The notes below the pieces were generated by a model. That model was not told the DNA's origin and ran no database searches. It saw only the letters and a list, made by a program, of their open reading frames with translations. From NCBI GenBank assembly GCA_964498075.1, contig CAZCGA010000007.1:1-64000 (forward strand): 64,000 nucleotides of DNA. Reading direction: 5' to 3'. The stretch is from CAZCGA01 sp964498075 (GTDB lineage: Bacteria > Desulfobacterota > Binatia > HRBIN30). The position numbers and the translations under genes were made by a program. Below are positions 51,722-59,928 of the stretch, piece by piece (within the stretch, counting starts at the first letter, position 1; the number at the start of each line of letters is the position of its first letter).

Positions 51722-54196
51722 TCAGCGCGACAGCCTTCCGATCCCTGCCACGACGGTCGCGGCCAGACTTCCGCCCAGCACCAGCAACCAATCGTCGGTG
51801 TGCAACGGCTCCAGGTGCAACAGGCGCGCGAGCGGTGGCAGCTGGATCAAGACGGTCGTCATCGCGATCGTCGTCACGCTGATCCACCGCGCCGTGCGGG
51901 TGCGCAGCCGACTCAGCGCGGCCACCAACCCTGCGCTGGAGAACGTCAGCGCTGCCATGGCGCTCGCGCGCGCGTGTTCAACCGGGCGCGCGCCATCCAG
52001 TGAGCGGACGTACAGCGCCACTACAACCGTGGTGATCATCGTGGCCGTCAGGCCGATCATCACCCAGTCACGCGTCGCGAAGAAGCGCGCCTGCTCCCGG
52101 CCGCGCGGCGATTCCAGGTGAAGATCCGAGCCGACGTCCTGAAAGACCAACAACGCCGAGGGGTGAATGATCAGCTCGATCCAGACGATGTGGATCGGCA
52201 GGTAGAGCAGCGGGAAGCCGGCCAGTGGAATCAGCGCCGCGCTGATCACCAGCGGCAAGTGAATCATCAGCAGGTACTGAAAGCTCAGCCGCAGATTGCG
52301 AAACAGTTGCTGCCCTTCACCAATCGCGCGCACGATCGAGCGGAAGTTGTCGTCGAGCAGCACGATGGCCGCGACCTCACGGGCGCTGCGCGTGCCACGC
52401 TGACCCATGGCGATGCCGACGTCCGCGGCTTGCAGCGCCGGTACGTCGTTCACTCCATCGCCGGTGACCGCGACGATCTCGCCGGCGGCTTGTAGCGCTC
52501 TTACCAGGCCGAGCTTTTGCTGCGGCACGGCCCGGGCGATGACATCGATCTCACGCAGCACCGCCGCATCGCCGCGCTCCAGCAGTCCGTCCAGCTCGTC
52601 CCCCGAGATGACGCGTGGCGCCGCGCCGGCCAGCCCCACCTCGCGGGCGATCGTCGCCGCGGCCGCCGGATGATCGCCGGTGACCATGATCGTATGAATC
52701 CCGGCCTCACGACACTGCTGCATCGCTTCCGGCACGCCGGCGCGTACGGGATCCTCCAGCGCCAGGAAGCCGGCCCACCGGTAGCCGCGGTCCGGCTCTC
52801 CCCCCGCCCAATCCGCCCCCAAGCCGCGCCACGCACAGCCGATCACCTTGTGTCCTTCGGCGGCGTAGGCCACGATCCGTCTCTGCCACGACTCGCGCTC
52901 GGCGGTCGAGATGCGTACGAGCTCCAGCACCACCTCGCCCGCGCCCTTGGTCACCGCTGTGAGGGTCCCGTCATTTTCTCGCACCACCGCCGTCTCGCGC
53001 TTCCGGTTCTCGGTGAACGGAAAGACCGCCACGACCTCGTTAGCCGGCGCGGCGCCTTGCGCGTCGGCGGCGCGGATGATGGCTTCGTCCAGCGGGTCAC
53101 CCGACTCGGCGCGGGAGGCGCAGCGCGCCAGCATTAGGAGCTGCCGCGTGTCCAGCTCCTCGATCGGGACGAAATGGGTCAGGTGCAGTTGCCCTTCAGT
53201 GATCGTGCCGGTCTTGTCGGAGCAGATCGCCGACACGCGGCCGATGTTCTCGACGCACACGGCGCGGCGTACCAGGGCGTGCCGCTGTGCCAGGCGGTAG
53301 ACGCCGACGCCGAGGAAGAAGGTGAACACGACTGGGAACTCCTCGGGGATGGCGGCGACCGCCAAGGTGACGGCGCTGAGGAACGCGTCGACCCAACCGA
53401 ATCCTTGACGCAGGCGGACGTATGCCAGCATCAGACACATCACCGCGGCACCGATCACCAGCACCAGCACCAGGCTCGCAATCGCTTCCTGCAGCGGCGT
53501 GCGCGCGCCGCTGCCCTGCAGGGCGGAGCGCACGATCTCGCCGTACACCGTCTCCGCGCCGGTCCATGCCACCCGCAGGCGCGCCGTGCCGGTGAGCAAG
53601 CGCGTGCCGGCAAACCCCAAGTGCTCGCCGTCGATGACCGGCTCGGTGGCACCCGACGGCAGGTGCATGAGCGGATGCTTGGCCACCGGGTACGCCTCGC
53701 CGGTCAGCGACGATTCGTCTGCCTGCAGCTCACTTCCCGACTCGATCACGCCATCGGCCGGAAACCACTCGCCGGCGGCGATCATCACCAGGTCGCCGGG
53801 TACCAGCTCGCTCGCGGCGACCTCGATGCGTGCACCGTCGCGTTCGACCGTCGCCCGCGCCGCCAGGCGAGCCATGAGGCCCTCCGTCGACGCGGCGGTG
53901 CGGTGATGCAGGAACGCATCCATGCCGATCAGCGGTGCCATCGCGACGCCGAGCACGCCCGCTTCGCCGTACTGCCCGAGGGTGAGGTACAGCACGCTGG
54001 TGGCGGCGAGAAACCACAGCATGGGATCGCGCGCGGTCTCGCGCGCCAGCTCCCACCATGCGCGTTGGCCCACCGCCACGATGTCGTTGCTGCCGTACTG
54101 TTGGCGCCGGCGCTGGGCCTCGCGGTTGGACAGACCTGAGGCGGGTTCAAGACCGTGCAATCGTGTGAGGGGGAGGGCGCGTTTCATGGCGTGCAT
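51722..54196 (-). CDS. Cation-translocating P-type ATPase
   Basis: This encodes 824 aa. It has the P-ATPase actuator TGE (SLTGEAYPVAK), the phosphorylation site SDKTGTITEG, the ATP-binding GDHPAAAA and the hinge TGDGVNDVPALQAADVGIAMG. In helix 4 the ion-binding stretch reads PEEFPVVF where Ca pumps have PEGLP, placing it in the P2-like (Ca/Mg or divalent) group of uncertain ion. No N-terminal metal-binding Cys motif, so a copper or zinc pump is unlikely. Two ATGs, 54196 and 54187, are possible. Confidence 0.85.
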   Translation of the reverse strand: MHAMKRALPLTRLHGLEPASGLSNREAQRRRQQYGSNDIVAVGQRAWWELARETARDPMLWFLAATSVLYLTLGQYGEAGVLGVAMAPLIGMDAFLHHRTAASTEGLMARLAARATVERDGARIEVAASELVPGDLVMIAAGEWFPADGVIESGSELQADESSLTGEAYPVAKHPLMHLPSGATEPVIDGEHLGFAGTRLLTGTARLRVAWTGAETVYGEIVRSALQGSGARTPLQEAIASLVLVLVIGAAVMCLMLAYVRLRQGFGWVDAFLSAVTLAVAAIPEEFPVVFTFFLGVGVYRLAQRHALVRRAVCVENIGRVSAICSDKTGTITEGQLHLTHFVPIEELDTRQLLMLARCASRAESGDPLDEAIIRAADAQGAAPANEVVAVFPFTENRKRETAVVRENDGTLTAVTKGAGEVVLELVRISTAERESWQRRIVAYAAEGHKVIGCAWRGLGADWAGGEPDRGYRWAGFLALEDPVRAGVPEAMQQCREAGIHTIMVTGDHPAAAATIAREVGLAGAAPRVISGDELDGLLERGDAAVLREIDVIARAVPQQKLGLVRALQAAGEIVAVTGDGVNDVPALQAADVGIAMGQRGTRSAREVAAIVLLDDNFRSIVRAIGEGQQLFRNLRLSFQYLLMIHLPLVISAALIPLAGFPLLYLPIHIVWIELIIHPSALLVFQDVGSDLHLESPRGREQARFFATRDWVMIGLTATMITTVVVALYVRSLDGARPVEHARASAMAALTFSSAGLVAALSRLRTRTARWISVTTIAMTTVLIQLPPLARLLHLEPLHTDDWLLVLGGSLAATVVAGIGRLSR

Positions 54197-54230
54197 TCAT
54201 TTCATTTCATTCAAGGCAAAGACACCTTTT

Positions 54231-54251
54231 CACCCTGAGGCTCTCGAAGGC
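54231..54251. repeat. Dispersed repeat between ATPase and E2 genes
   Basis: TCACCCTGAGGCTCTCGAAGG is the reverse complement of the CCTTCGAGAGCCTCAGGGTG family found at 44901 and 48746. It lies in the 98-base space upstream of the ATPase start. Confidence 0.7.
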
Positions 54252-54294
54252 TGTGTTGCAGGACACCGTCGTTCTTCGACGAATGGAAGAGACT

Positions 54295-55530
54295 TCACGT
54301 ATCCAAGAGCAGCCGGTCGGGATCTTCGAGGTCGCGCACGATGTCGGCAACGAAGCGGGCGGCATCAGCGCCGTCGGCGATGCGATGATCAAACGTCAGC
54401 GACAGCGGCAGCATGAGCCGAGCAACGATCTGGCCATCGCGCACGACAGCTTCCTCGCGCGCCCGCGCCAGACCCAGGATGGCGACTTCGGGGTAATTGA
54501 TGATCGGCACCATCCCCGTGCCGCCGAGGCTGCCGATGTTGGTGATCGTGAACGTGCCGCCGCGCAGCTCGTCCAGCTCGGCCTTCCCGGCGCGGGTGCG
54601 CTCCGCGATCTGGCCGAGCTCGGCCGCCAGCTCCCACACGCTCTTCCGATCGACGTCGCGTACCACCGGCACGATCAAGCCGCGCTCCGTATCGACGGCG
54701 ACACCGAGGTGATAGTAGCGCTTCAACACGATTTCCCCCGCGTCATCGTCGAGACTGGCATTGAAGCGCGGATGCCGCTTCAGCGCGGCTACTGCGGCCT
54801 TCAGCACAAACGTCGTGAGCGTGAGCTGGGCGTCGTGCTCGCGGCCCTGCGCCTGATGGCGTTTGCGAAAGGCTTCCAGGGCGGTGATGTCGGCGCGATC
54901 GAAGTGGCTGACGTGTGGGATGAGCGCGTACGACAGCGTCATGCGTTCCGCGATGCGCCGGCGCAGCGAGCGCAGCGGCTCCCGCTCCACCGGTCCCCAT
55001 TGCGCGAAGTCGGGCAGCGGCGGGATCTCGATGCTGCGCCCGGCGCTACGCCGGGGCGACGGCGGCGCCTTGGGACTCGGAGCCGCCCGCCGCGCGAAGG
55101 CTTCCACATCGTCGGTCGTGACACGGCCACCCGGACCGCTCCCGCTGAGCGCCGCGAGGTCGACGTTGAGCTCGCGGGCGCGCCGGCGCGTCGCCGGCGT
55201 CGCGAGGACGGGGCGCTGCCCCACGCCTTCCCGTGGTGTCGGTTGGGCCGCACTCTTCGTAGGCCCGCTCCGCTCCGCCGCCACTTCACCGTCCGTCTCC
55301 GCGAAGGTCACCAGGACCGCGCCGACTGCGACCCGCTCACCTTCGCGCACGTGGATCTGCGCGATGCGCCCGGCGTACGGCGAGGGAATTTCGATCGCGG
55401 CCTTGTCGGTCTCGATCTCGAACAACGGCTGATCTTCCTGCACCGTCGCGCCTGCGCCGACGAGGACCTTGAGGATCTCACCTTCGCTGATGCCTTCGCC
55501 CAGATCGGGCAGCTTGAACGTGCGCGCCAT
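54295..55530 (-). CDS. pdhC: Dihydrolipoamide acyltransferase (E2) of a 2-oxoacid dehydrogenase
   Basis: This encodes 411 aa. A lipoyl domain (residues 1-78) carries lysine 43 in ETDKAAIEI. Then follow a Pro-rich linker, a peripheral-subunit-binding domain at about residues 111-147 (TPATRRRARELNVDL, SGPGGRVTTDDV), a second linker and the catalytic domain with HRIADGAD (H-x-x-x-D-G). It transfers the acyl group to CoA. It is the last gene of an E1alpha-E1beta-E2 operon; no E3 is next to it. Pyruvate versus branched-chain substrate is not certain. Confidence 0.88.
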   Translation of the reverse strand: MARTFKLPDLGEGISEGEILKVLVGAGATVQEDQPLFEIETDKAAIEIPSPYAGRIAQIHVREGERVAVGAVLVTFAETDGEVAAERSGPTKSAAQPTPREGVGQRPVLATPATRRRARELNVDLAALSGSGPGGRVTTDDVEAFARRAAPSPKAPPSPRRSAGRSIEIPPLPDFAQWGPVEREPLRSLRRRIAERMTLSYALIPHVSHFDRADITALEAFRKRHQAQGREHDAQLTLTTFVLKAAVAALKRHPRFNASLDDDAGEIVLKRYYHLGVAVDTERGLIVPVVRDVDRKSVWELAAELGQIAERTRAGKAELDELRGGTFTITNIGSLGGTGMVPIINYPEVAILGLARAREEAVVRDGQIVARLMLPLSLTFDHRIADGADAARFVADIVRDLEDPDRLLLDT

Positions 55531-55540
55531 GGGACCGACT

Positions 55541-56521
55541 TCAGAAGCTCAGCGTCTCGCGCACGGCCTGGGCGATGCGCTGCGGATCGGGGAGGTAGGC
55601 CTTCTCGCGTTGGAAGTACGGGAAGGGCACGTCGAAGCCGGTGAGCCGGCGGACCGGCGCCTCGAGGTAGAGGAACGCGTTCTCGACGACGCGGGAGACC
55701 ACTTCGGCACCGATCCCACAAGTGCGCGGCGCTTCGTGCACGACGACCGCGTGGCCGGTCTTCTTCACCGACGCCACGATGGTCTCGGTGTCCATCGGAT
55801 ACAGGCTGAGCAGATCGATGACCTCGGCATCGACGCCGTCTTCCGCCTTCAACACATCGGCGGCGGCCAGCGTCGGGCGCATCATGGCGCCGTAGGCGAT
55901 CAAGGTGACGTCATCGCCGGCGCGCGCGACGTCGGCCTTGCCGAGCGGCAAGGTCTCCTCCTCGTCCGGCACTTCCTCCTTGAACGCGCGATACGCGGCG
56001 GCGGGTTCGAAGAACAGCACCGGGTCGGGATCGCGGATAGCGCTGAGCAACAACGCCCGCGCGTTGCGCGGTCCGGACGGAATCACCATCTTCAAGCCCG
56101 GGGTATGCGCGTAGATCGCCTCGCGGCTTTCGGAATGGTGCTCGATGGCGCGGATGCCGCCGCCGTAGGGTGAGCGCAGCACCATCTGGCAGTGGAAGCG
56201 GCCACGCGTCCGATTGCGCAGGCGCGCCGCGTGCGATTCCAGTTGATGGTAATCGAGGTAGCAGAAGCCGGCGAACTGGATCTCGCACACCGGCTTGAGC
56301 CCGTACGCCGCCATACCGACGGAGATGCCGACGATGCTCGCTTCCGCCAGCGGCGTATCGACCACGCGTTGCGCGCCGAACTTCTTCAACAGGCCTTCGG
56401 TGACGCGGAAGACGCCTTCGTCAACGCCGACGTCTTCACCGAGCACGACGACGTCGGGATCGCGCTGCATCTCGTTGTGCAGCGCGAGATTGAGAGCCTT
56501 GACCATGTTCAGCTCGGCCAT
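55541..56521 (-). CDS. pdhB: 2-oxoacid dehydrogenase E1 component, beta subunit
   Basis: This encodes 326 aa that start MAELNMVKALNLALHNEM; VVLGEDVG and VDTPLAEASIVGISVGMA are the TPP-enzyme beta-subunit motifs, and HEAPRTCGIGAEV is the C-terminal lobe. Together with the alpha subunit it decarboxylates a 2-oxoacid, using TPP. It begins 3 bases after the alpha gene and ends 10 bases before E2. Confidence 0.92.
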   Translation of the reverse strand: MAELNMVKALNLALHNEMQRDPDVVVLGEDVGVDEGVFRVTEGLLKKFGAQRVVDTPLAEASIVGISVGMAAYGLKPVCEIQFAGFCYLDYHQLESHAARLRNRTRGRFHCQMVLRSPYGGGIRAIEHHSESREAIYAHTPGLKMVIPSGPRNARALLLSAIRDPDPVLFFEPAAAYRAFKEEVPDEEETLPLGKADVARAGDDVTLIAYGAMMRPTLAAADVLKAEDGVDAEVIDLLSLYPMDTETIVASVKKTGHAVVVHEAPRTCGIGAEVVSRVVENAFLYLEAPVRRLTGFDVPFPYFQREKAYLPDPQRIAQAVRETLSF

Positions 56522-56524
56522 GCC

Positions 56525-57613
56525 TTACCTCGCTGCATGCGCTCGATCCAGCGTCGCGGCCAGTTCCTTCCGTTCCGCTTCTAGCTCGGGTGGCCGCTGC
56601 GCGTAGACGTAGTCGAACATCTCGAGCGGATCGGGAGGCGGGAGGGACTCCACATGCTCCACCGCCGCCTTGATCTCGGCCCGGACCTCGGCGTCGACCG
56701 CTTCCTGGCGCGGCCGGTCCAGCAGACCCTTCGATGTGAGGTAGGTCGTGAAGCGCAGCAACGGGTCACGGCGTTCCCACTGCTTCACCTCCGCCTCGTT
56801 GCGGTAGCGCGACGGATCGTCAGCGGTGGTGTGGACGGAGAGCCGATAGGTGACGCACTCGATCATCGTCGGGCCGCCGCCGTTGCGCGCGCGCGCGACC
56901 GCCTCGCGTGCGGCGACGTAGACGGCGAGGATGTCGTTGCCATCGACCTGGATACCCGGGAAGCCGTAGGCCAATGCCTTCTGCGCCAGCGTCGTGGAAT
57001 GCGTCTGCTTCTCGCGCGGCGTCGAGATCGCCCACTGGTTGTTCTGGCAGACGAATACCACCGGTACCTGGAAGACGCCGGCGCAGTTCATCGCTTCGTG
57101 GAAGTCGCCTTCCGAGGTGGCGCCGTCGCCGAAGTACGTCATGACGACGGCGTCGTCGCCCTTGTAGCGTGCGGCCCAGGCGATGCCGACGGCGTGCGGC
57201 AGCTGCGTCGCCACCGGCACCGCGATCGGCAGGCCGCGCTCGGTTGCGCCCGCGGCGCCCTCTTCACGACCCGCCCAAAACAGGATGAGGTTCGCCAGCG
57301 GCGTGCCGCGCCACAGCATCGCCGCCCCTTCGCGAAAGGCGGGAACGATCCAGTCGGTGGCGCGCAACGCGCAGACGCTGCCCAGCGCCGCGGCCTCTTG
57401 TCCCTTCGCCGGTCCGTAGGTACCGATGCGCCCCTGCCGCTGCAACGCCACCATGCGCTCGTCGAAGCGGCGCGCCAGCACCATGGTGCGGTAGAGCTTG
57501 AGGAGCAGGGCGTCGTCGAGATGCGGGTCGAGCTGTGGATCGACGTTGTCGTCCGCGTCGAGGATGGAGAGATACTCGACGGTGTACGGTAGCGGTATGG
57601 TGGTCCGTGGCAT
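56525..57613 (-). CDS. pdhA: 2-oxoacid dehydrogenase E1 component, alpha subunit
   Basis: This encodes 362 aa from ATG 57613 (MPRTTIPLPYTVEYLSI). The TPP and Mg motif is GDGATSEGDFHEAMN to QNNQWAIS. The loop HTTADDPSRYR is closer to pyruvate dehydrogenase than to branched-chain enzymes, whose loop usually has HSTSDD; hence the pdhA name, with the other possibility kept open. The frame opens 58 residues further upstream without similarity. First gene of the operon. Confidence 0.88.
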   Translation of the reverse strand: MPRTTIPLPYTVEYLSILDADDNVDPQLDPHLDDALLLKLYRTMVLARRFDERMVALQRQGRIGTYGPAKGQEAAALGSVCALRATDWIVPAFREGAAMLWRGTPLANLILFWAGREEGAAGATERGLPIAVPVATQLPHAVGIAWAARYKGDDAVVMTYFGDGATSEGDFHEAMNCAGVFQVPVVFVCQNNQWAISTPREKQTHSTTLAQKALAYGFPGIQVDGNDILAVYVAAREAVARARNGGGPTMIECVTYRLSVHTTADDPSRYRNEAEVKQWERRDPLLRFTTYLTSKGLLDRPRQEAVDAEVRAEIKAAVEHVESLPPPDPLEMFDYVYAQRPPELEAERKELAATLDRAHAAR

Positions 57614-57680
57614 GCGCTCAAGATACCAGCCGGCGGCCGGCTTTGCATGGGAGTGCGCGGCGGTTGCGTACGCGTCCATC

Positions 57681-57703
57681 GCCGGAGACTCGAAGTCTCC
57701 GGC
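57681..57703. terminator. Perfect 10-bp hairpin downstream of the complex I genes
   Basis: GCCGGAGACT-CGA-AGTCTCCGGC is a perfect inverted repeat with a 3-base loop, in the 183-base space between the unknown 95-aa gene and pdhA (both minus). A second inverted repeat, AGTCGTCT with AGACGACT, lies at about 57719-57747. The first probably ends the complex I transcript. The second could be a regulator site for the pdh operon. Confidence 0.55.
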
Positions 57704-57796
57704 TACGTCGCTGAGAAAGTCGTCTGAAGACAGTCTGAAGACGACTGCAAACGCCGTGAGAGTTCCGGGGCAGGACCGACGGGTCAAGCTGCGCTG

Positions 57797-58084
57797 TTAA
57801 CGCCCCGACGCCCCGCCCCCGAGCACGGACGGCAAGCTCTCGTCCTTCACCCACTCACCGTCTTTCGTCGTACGGATCATCGAGCCGACGTAGTCGTAGC
57901 GGTGCCAGTAGATGATGCGCTCCAGTGCGTCGGCGGGGTCGTTGTGTGGGCGGCGGTAGAGCCACTTCTCGTTGAACTCCATGCCATGCTCTTCGCGCTC
58001 GCGCGGCTCGTTGACGCTGCCTTCGGTGGCGTTGGGTGTCCCGAAGTATTTCACCACCACATTGCGAAGGACGGGTCCGGGCAT
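57797..58084 (-). CDS. Unknown 95-aa protein at the end of the complex I operon
   Basis: No family is recognised. The protein is hydrophilic and charged, with EFNEKWLYRRPHNDPADALE and IIYWHRYDYVGSM as the most structured parts; no signal peptide, membrane span or cysteine. It starts 17 bases after the NuoEF stop, following a heptamer linker. An alternative start at the Met in EEHGMEF would remove 34 residues. Position suggests an accessory or assembly protein for complex I; nothing in the sequence proves it. Confidence 0.65.
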   Translation of the reverse strand: MPGPVLRNVVVKYFGTPNATEGSVNEPREREEHGMEFNEKWLYRRPHNDPADALERIIYWHRYDYVGSMIRTTKDGEWVKDESLPSVLGGGASGR

Positions 58085-58088
58085 GACT

Positions 58089-58105
58089 GCTGATCGCTTC
58101 TCTAG
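58089..58105 (-). repeat. Short heptamer linker at the NuoEF junction
   Basis: On the minus strand, the NuoEF stop TAG is followed by AGAAGC and GATCAGC, then AGTC and the ATG of the next gene. The same TAG-AGAAGC-NNTCAGC order occurs at 27949. Confidence 0.65.
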
Positions 58106-59928
58106 ACTTCAAAACTGTCCGGAAACGGGCAGCGCTTCTCGCGGATGTGCTGCTCGAACTCGGCGCGGAACCGCTTGAGGAAGTTGCCGGCCGCCCAGGC
58201 GGCGGCGTCGGAGAGCGCGCAAATCGTTTGCCCGTCCATGAAGCCGCAGACCTGCTCGATGGTTTGCAGATCCTCTTCGCGGCCGTCGCCGCTATCGATG
58301 CGTGTCAGCAGCTTGTGCAAGAACGAAGTGCCTTCCCGGCATTGCGTACACTGGCCGCAGGTTTCGTGACGGAAAAAGCGGGCGATCACTGCTGCCGCCC
58401 GCACGGTGCACACCGACTCGTCCATCACGACGACCCCGCCGGTCCCCAACATCGTACCCACCTTCTGCAACGAGTCGTGATCCATGCGCACGCCGATCTT
58501 GTCGGCGTTGAGCACCGGCATCGACACGCCGCCCGGGATGATCGCTTTGATCGGCCGGCCGTTGGCCACGCCACCGGCGTACTTCTCGATGATGTCCTGC
58601 AGCGGCGTTCCCAGCGGCGCCTCGTACACGCCGGGGCGCTTGACGTGGCCGCTGATGCCGAAGAGCGTGTTGCCGGTGCTCTTCTCCGTGCCGATGCCTT
58701 TGAACCAGTCGGCGCCGCGCTGGAGAATCACCGGGACGTGCGCGATGGTCTCAAGGTTGTTGACCGTGGTCGGGCAGCCCCACAGGCCCCAGGCGGCGGG
58801 AAACGGTGGCCGCTTCCGCGGCTGCCCCTTCTTGCCTTCCATCGACTCGATCATGCCGGTCTCTTCGCCGCAGATGTACGCGCCGGCGCCGCGCTGGACG
58901 TAGACGTCGAACTTCTTCCCGCTGCCCATCGTATTGTCGCCGAGGAAGCCACGCGCGTACGCTTGCGAGATGGCGTCCGTCAAGATGCGATACGGAATGA
59001 CGTACTCGCCGCGGAGGTAGACGTACGCGGCGACCGCACGGATCGCGCGCCCGGCGATCATCGCGCCTTCCAGGAACTGATGTGGATTGCGCTCCACGAT
59101 CTGGCGGTCCTTGAAGGTGGCAGGCTCGCTTTCGTCGCCGTTGATCGCCAGGTAGCACGGCTTTGCGGACTCCTTGGGCATGAAGCCCCACTTCACGCCG
59201 GTGACGAAGCCAGCGCCGCCGCGGCCGCGGAGGCCGGAGCTCTTCACGACCTCGGCGATCGCCTCCGGTTGCATGTCGCACCAGGCGCGCCGCGCCATCT
59301 CGTAGCCGCCAACCGCGAGATACTCGTCAATGTCGCACCGTGACTGGCCGTTGGGCGGCAGCAGGTAGCCCGTGACGCCATCCGGAATCAGCGATATCTG
59401 CGGGGCGCGCTCCAGCGGTGCCGGATCGCCGGTGCTCAACAAGCGATCGAGATCCTCGGCAGTGGCGCGCTCGATGTAGGGGCGCGCATTCACCTGCACC
59501 ACCGGGGCGGTGCCGCAAGAACCGAGGCACTCGACCTCGGCTACCGAGAACTTGCCATCGGGCGTGACCTCGCCCGCACGGACGTCGAGCTTCGCTTCGA
59601 GTTGCCGGACCAGCGTGCGCGCGCCGGCCAGCGCACAGGCGATGTTGGTGCACACCTGGATGTGGCAGCGCCCCACCGGCTTGTCGTGAAACATCGGGTA
59701 GAAGGAGATGACTTCCTGGATCTGGATCGGCAGCAAGTCCAAGAGCTGCGCGACCTCGTCAATGATGGGCCGCGGCAGATACCCAATCTCTTCCTGTGCC
59801 AGATGCAGCGCCGGCAGCAGCGCGGCGCGCGGCTGCGGATAGTGCGTACGCTCTTCGAGAATGCGCGCCCGGCATGCCGCCGAGAGCGTGTAGCGGTTCG
59901 TGCCGCCGCCGTGCGGCTCAGCGGTCAC
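58102..59928 (-). CDS. nuoEF: NADH-quinone oxidoreductase, fused NuoE-NuoF
   Basis: This encodes 608 aa. Residues about 15-170 are NuoE with [2Fe-2S] ligands C93, C98, C134 and C138 (QVCTNIAC, VECLGSCG). Residues about 180-608 are NuoF: FMN and NADH-binding RGRGGAGFVTGVKW, then SEPATFKDRQI, GAYICGEET and the [4Fe-4S] ligands C524, C527, C530 (CGQCTQC) and C570. Together they form the NADH-oxidising tip of complex I. The start overlaps nuoCD by 11 bases. The E-F fusion is rare; a misread stop is unlikely because the linker (ERAPQISLIPDG) is ordinary. Confidence 0.93.
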   Translation of the reverse strand: MTAEPHGGGTNRYTLSAACRARILEERTHYPQPRAALLPALHLAQEEIGYLPRPIIDEVAQLLDLLPIQIQEVISFYPMFHDKPVGRCHIQVCTNIACALAGARTLVRQLEAKLDVRAGEVTPDGKFSVAEVECLGSCGTAPVVQVNARPYIERATAEDLDRLLSTGDPAPLERAPQISLIPDGVTGYLLPPNGQSRCDIDEYLAVGGYEMARRAWCDMQPEAIAEVVKSSGLRGRGGAGFVTGVKWGFMPKESAKPCYLAINGDESEPATFKDRQIVERNPHQFLEGAMIAGRAIRAVAAYVYLRGEYVIPYRILTDAISQAYARGFLGDNTMGSGKKFDVYVQRGAGAYICGEETGMIESMEGKKGQPRKRPPFPAAWGLWGCPTTVNNLETIAHVPVILQRGADWFKGIGTEKSTGNTLFGISGHVKRPGVYEAPLGTPLQDIIEKYAGGVANGRPIKAIIPGGVSMPVLNADKIGVRMDHDSLQKVGTMLGTGGVVVMDESVCTVRAAAVIARFFRHETCGQCTQCREGTSFLHKLLTRIDSGDGREEDLQTIEQVCGFMDGQTICALSDAAAWAAGNFLKRFRAEFEQHIREKRCPFPDSFEV

